From: Sanderia malayensis
Taxonomy: Eukaryota; Cnidaria; Scyphozoa; Semaeostomeae; Pelagiidae
Length of the DNA: 64,000 bases
Reading direction: 5' to 3'
NCBI GenBank assembly: GCA_013076295.1
Contig: RQOL01000861.1
Location: 3,844,001 to 3,908,000, forward strand
The translations under genes and the position numbers were made by a program. Each line of letters starts with the position of its first letter. The stretch's first letter is position 1. Shown here piece by piece: positions 60,492-64,000 of this stretch. The notes below the pieces were generated by a model. The model saw only the letters and a list, made by a program, of their open reading frames with translations. It was not told the origin of the DNA and made no database searches.

Positions 60492-63400
60492 TCCAATTCT
60501 GCAAAAGAAATCATTCGTATAGCTATATTTACTTCTTGTATTGATAAAACGTTTCTTGCTTTGTTAAGGACGCATTCTACCCTTTTCTTGTATCATTATG
60601 TATCGTATGTTATAGAGAACGTTTGGAGAGTCTATCCATCAAAGCCTGGCATAACATTAAATGAGTATCAAACGTTATCTTATTGCTTGTACTTAAGAGT
60701 AACAGAGTGCTTAATCTACGCAGCTACTTTGTTGAGATTATTGACCTAACTGTCACATTCGCAAACAATTGTCGACAAGATAAAGACACAGTGGCTCAAA
60801 ATATACCTGGTTGTATTCTGGTGATTTCTACTTGAAGCTTTTCAATCTCTTTGGGAGTGAAGTCTTTATCTGTTCGCGGCTCCTTTATAAAGATGTATAC
60901 TCAGTGAACTTGTTTTTATTGTGCACTTTAGTTCTCTTTGTTTCTCGTGATATAATCAGTTCTTGTCTTTACGTAGTTTTCTTGCCTTCTTTGGCAGTTC
61001 TCAGCTCTATCTTTTCGTAGTGCTCGCTCCTCTTTGTATTCTCTTGGTGCTCTCTCTTGTAGTCCTCCACTTCTGGAATGATACACATCGCTGTAGCATG
61101 CTCTCTTTTATACGATGTGACCGTCAAGACAGACAGTCGCTTGGACTGTTTTTCAGGACAGAAAAACAATGCCTGTCTGGCCTTGTAATAGTCACCGGAA
61201 AAGCAACCAGCTATGCCGATTAACCTCAGAAAATCCGCAACCAGCTTGTCGGTACGTTTGCTGCGAGATGAAGCTCTGGAGCGGTGTACCAAACTCCACC
61301 TCTCCTGATCAGTGAATACGTAAATTGTCATAGTAATCTGAACTTGAGGTCTCTCAAACTTACGTCAAGTGCTACTTTTATCAATATTCGATCTTCAAAA
61401 TACTAAGCCAAGATTAATGACTGTTTCACCAGTCAGTAAAGTGCATTCCCATATAATACACCTATCCAATATCGCTCAAATACGAGGGGTATTTAAGCCA
61501 GGCACCCTAACCAATGCGAAATATGCAACGATTCGCGGAATGTTGTTTTCGTTATCTGTTCAAAAAAACAGCTTCGGACTTTTCTTCCCTTGTTTGTCAT
61601 ATGATATATGTCTGAGCTTTGCGATAAGACCTGTTTTGACACATCTTCCACAACTTTGATCCTGCATGACCACTGAATGAATTACTGTTTTAACTGTCTC
61701 TTACGTCACAATATGGATTTGTGTGAGGTACCGTGAACCCTCGAATTGGTCTTACCACCATAATATAACAGAACTTGCCAATATAATATAATCTTGGTCT
61801 TACGGTATATATGCACTCTCAAACGAAAGAGTGAAGCAAAAAACGTGACTGAGATTGAATAAGTAGGGCTTTTGGATTAGGAATATCCCAAAGAACCAAT
61901 TGACAATTCTCAACTACTTTCCTGACCCAAGTGCCGCTTTTGAGTTTGAAAGGAAATGCTATTCTTGAAGTGTTCTTTGCACAGTATATAGTTATGCACC
62001 ACTGGCATTTTCTTTCGCATACCATCGTCTGTGAAAGAAAAAGAGCAGGAAAGAAACGAAAGAAAAATAGAAATAATTCATTCAAAGACCTGCATTTAAT
62101 AACCTGGCTTGTGTTTTATTGTTAAAAGATAAGTTTGCTTTCATTTGAGGAGGGAAAGGAAGGATGAAAGATGTATGGCTCACTAAGCTGACGCACTACA
62201 CACGTTTTCCTGCACCTATTATGCAGCATTTTGCTTTTTGGCTGAGAGTATTTGCATTTATATAGTAGAAAACCTTTATGTTGATAATCAAATAGAGCCA
62301 TGCATATCATATGCGGTATTTCTAAGAGATTAAGACATCCTGTCCTGCTCGTGGCTCACATCACGCTCCAATATGAAACACGGGGTGTGTACTGAAGAGA
62401 AGAGAAGCAAATTGATTCAACAAAAATTCTGAATGAATAGACTCGTCTACGCATGTCTGCTGAAGAAAGTGACAGTGTGGGGGGAGAGTAGATGAGACGA
62501 AACCTTGCTGATGAATGAAATTAAATACGAAAAAGAAAGGAAAATTGAAAGAACAGCAAGTTCTAACACAGTAACACAACAAACAGTCCTCTTTTTTTCT
62601 ATTGAACACGCTTTGAAGTCCGGTCCGCAAAGGACTCATGTTGAGTGCTTCTGCTGCATGTTTATTTTTGTTAACGAAGGGAAACAGGCAAGCCCTCGTC
62701 CATTTCCTTTTAGCTATGAAAGTGTGCTGTGCTCATAGTTTTCAAGCCGTTCAAGCATTGTAACTGTTACTATTAACAAACACAAGCAACGTACTGGGAA
62801 ATCCTCTAACAAACAATTTTAATCCGAGCTAAATGAATCCAATGATTCCAGCGTTGTTTCTGACACAGATTGCCTCCATGTTTAGACTTTATGGGCGATC
62901 CATTGACATCATCAAAAGATTTCAAAGTCCATTCATATCACACCACACACCACTATACACCAACTTCCAACAGTGACCAAAGTGCATGATCAACAAGATA
63001 GATGTAGCGAACGTTAAATGCTGGATGCGTAATTAATACACAATGCCAATATTAGTAAATATTCAATAAAGCTATATTGCATTTCGACCATATACCCACT
63101 ATATTTGTTTAATACGACATCAACTTCACTATACTATATGTGATAGATAGCAGCGGATACATAGCAGTGTAAACAACAAACTATGTCTTCACAACTTCAA
63201 GCTTTCAATACACAACTATTCAATCAAGCTTCAATTCCAAGCTTGAGAAACAGTCTAAACTCCTGCAGCAGGCATTATCCTTGAGTCTGACTAGACCAAT
63301 CAACCGATCGCTCTGGGGCATTTTTGCATTAATTTTAGTTTCATCTACTGCAAACATACCATACAGTAAGCTGGCACGGAATGTTCTTCTCGCTGGATCC

Positions 63401-64000
63401 CAAGACCCACACAACCACAAAACAGACGACTTCAGACAGTCACGAATAACACGTTGCACACCGCAATATTGATGTTTGTCGTGTTCGCTATTACTAGACA
63501 GTCTTTTCATTTTTCTTTTACCCTTTAGCTCTCTACCATAGACATGCTAAGAAGCTTTCGAAATAGGAAATATCGAACCAGTTGTTTATGTACCTTAATA
63601 AGATAACTGCTATAAAAGCATCAATGAATAGAGCATGCATTTTGCATGCTATCAGTTGAAGGTATCAACTATTAACAGCGAATGCTTCTAAATATGATGT
63701 TTCAAAATTATAATAACACACTAAAGATATACCATGGAAGTAAATGGTGCAAGAAACCCAGTCTCGTTTGTGGTAGATATCGTTTTGACCTTGCTTAAAC
63801 AAAATTTCACGAAACCTTGGAACTGACCATTTAATAAGCTGTTTGTCCTGACCTTATTTTTATTAATGCATTTTATATAGGTAAAACATTAAGCTAAGGA
63901 GCAGTTTAACACGATTTTCTAATTATAGCAAGAGCCAGACTGCAGTAAATGGGGCACAATATGCCTTTGAGGCAATTGTGAAATACAAACGTGCACTGGG
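60492..64000. other. Region right of gene 6, no supported gene
   Basis: About 3.5 kb. The first 320 bp are the probable UTR intron and first exon of gene 6. A minus-strand frame at 60969-61331 (120 codons, lysine/arginine-rich) and another at 63220-63510 (96 codons, cysteine-containing) match nothing I know and have no supporting splice structure. The remainder is AT-rich. Confidence 0.45.

Noticed and set aside
60969..61331. 120-codon Lys/Arg-rich minus-strand frame
   Set aside because: No recognisable domain, no splice support, and overlapping frames on the other strand; may be chance.
63220..63510. Cysteine-containing 96-codon minus-strand frame as another cystine-knot gene
   Set aside because: MPQSDRLIGLVRL faintly resembles MPKSYRWIKVTL of gene 6, but the CxGxC and closing CxC are absent and there is no signal peptide; too weak to claim.

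Overview
This is animal nuclear DNA: AT-rich, intron-dense and single-copy, with small transposon remnants scattered in introns and between genes. The gene set points to a cnidarian, most likely an anthozoan. It has a complete HIF-alpha (reported absent from sponges and ctenophores), a secreted ShK-plus-PAN protein typical of cnidarians, several gremlin/DAN-type cystine-knot proteins and ordinary eumetazoan housekeeping genes. The genus cannot be told from the sequence alone. Gene models were assembled by hand from exon homology, splice sites and reading-frame phase; several close exactly in frame.

Layout. 1-8967 (minus): WDHD1/AND-1/Ctf4, running off the left edge before the HMG box. 9657-10058 (minus): DAN/gremlin-like gene 1. 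12508-15821 (minus): three-exon secreted ShK-PAN protein whose first intron holds a pile-up of nested transposons. 17468-22589 (plus): HIF-alpha, eight exons, 665 residues. 26575-27024 (plus), 29596-30030 (plus) and 32056-32472 (minus): DAN/gremlin-like genes 2 to 4. 33974-34381 (minus): basic orphan protein. 36679-37542 (plus): DAP1, convergent with enolase (37968-41413, minus). 42623-46620 (minus): an ionotropic glutamate receptor-like channel with a potassium-channel selectivity filter. 49427-50142 (minus): small one-pass membrane protein. 50979-54818 (minus): KLHDC3. 54819-58934: transposon-rich spacer. 58935-59327 (plus) and 60000-60491 (minus): DAN/gremlin-like genes 5 and 6. The remainder to 64000 holds no gene I can support.

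Two themes stand out. The first is the channel at 42.6-46.6 kb. It joins a glutamate-receptor ligand-binding fold and a fourth membrane segment to a TTVGYGD potassium filter, a combination known to me from bacterial GluR0 and rotifer AvGluR1 but not from cnidarians. The second is a dispersed cluster of six divergent, single-coding-exon cystine-knot secreted proteins. Five of the six have a likely 3' splice site within 10 bases of the ATG, which suggests local duplication of a BMP-antagonist-like gene around unrelated housekeeping genes.

HIF-alpha and its classical glycolytic target enolase lie about 15 kb apart (end of HIF to enolase stop). The HIF protein keeps two RAPF-type prolyl-hydroxylation motifs and the C-terminal asparagine motif. 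The mobile fraction consists of hAT-type MITEs with 8-bp target duplications, several TA-flanked hairpin MITE families, a 5'-truncated LINE with a short-repeat tail, a tRNA-derived SINE and two unclassified inverted-repeat elements, one carrying G-runs on a single strand.
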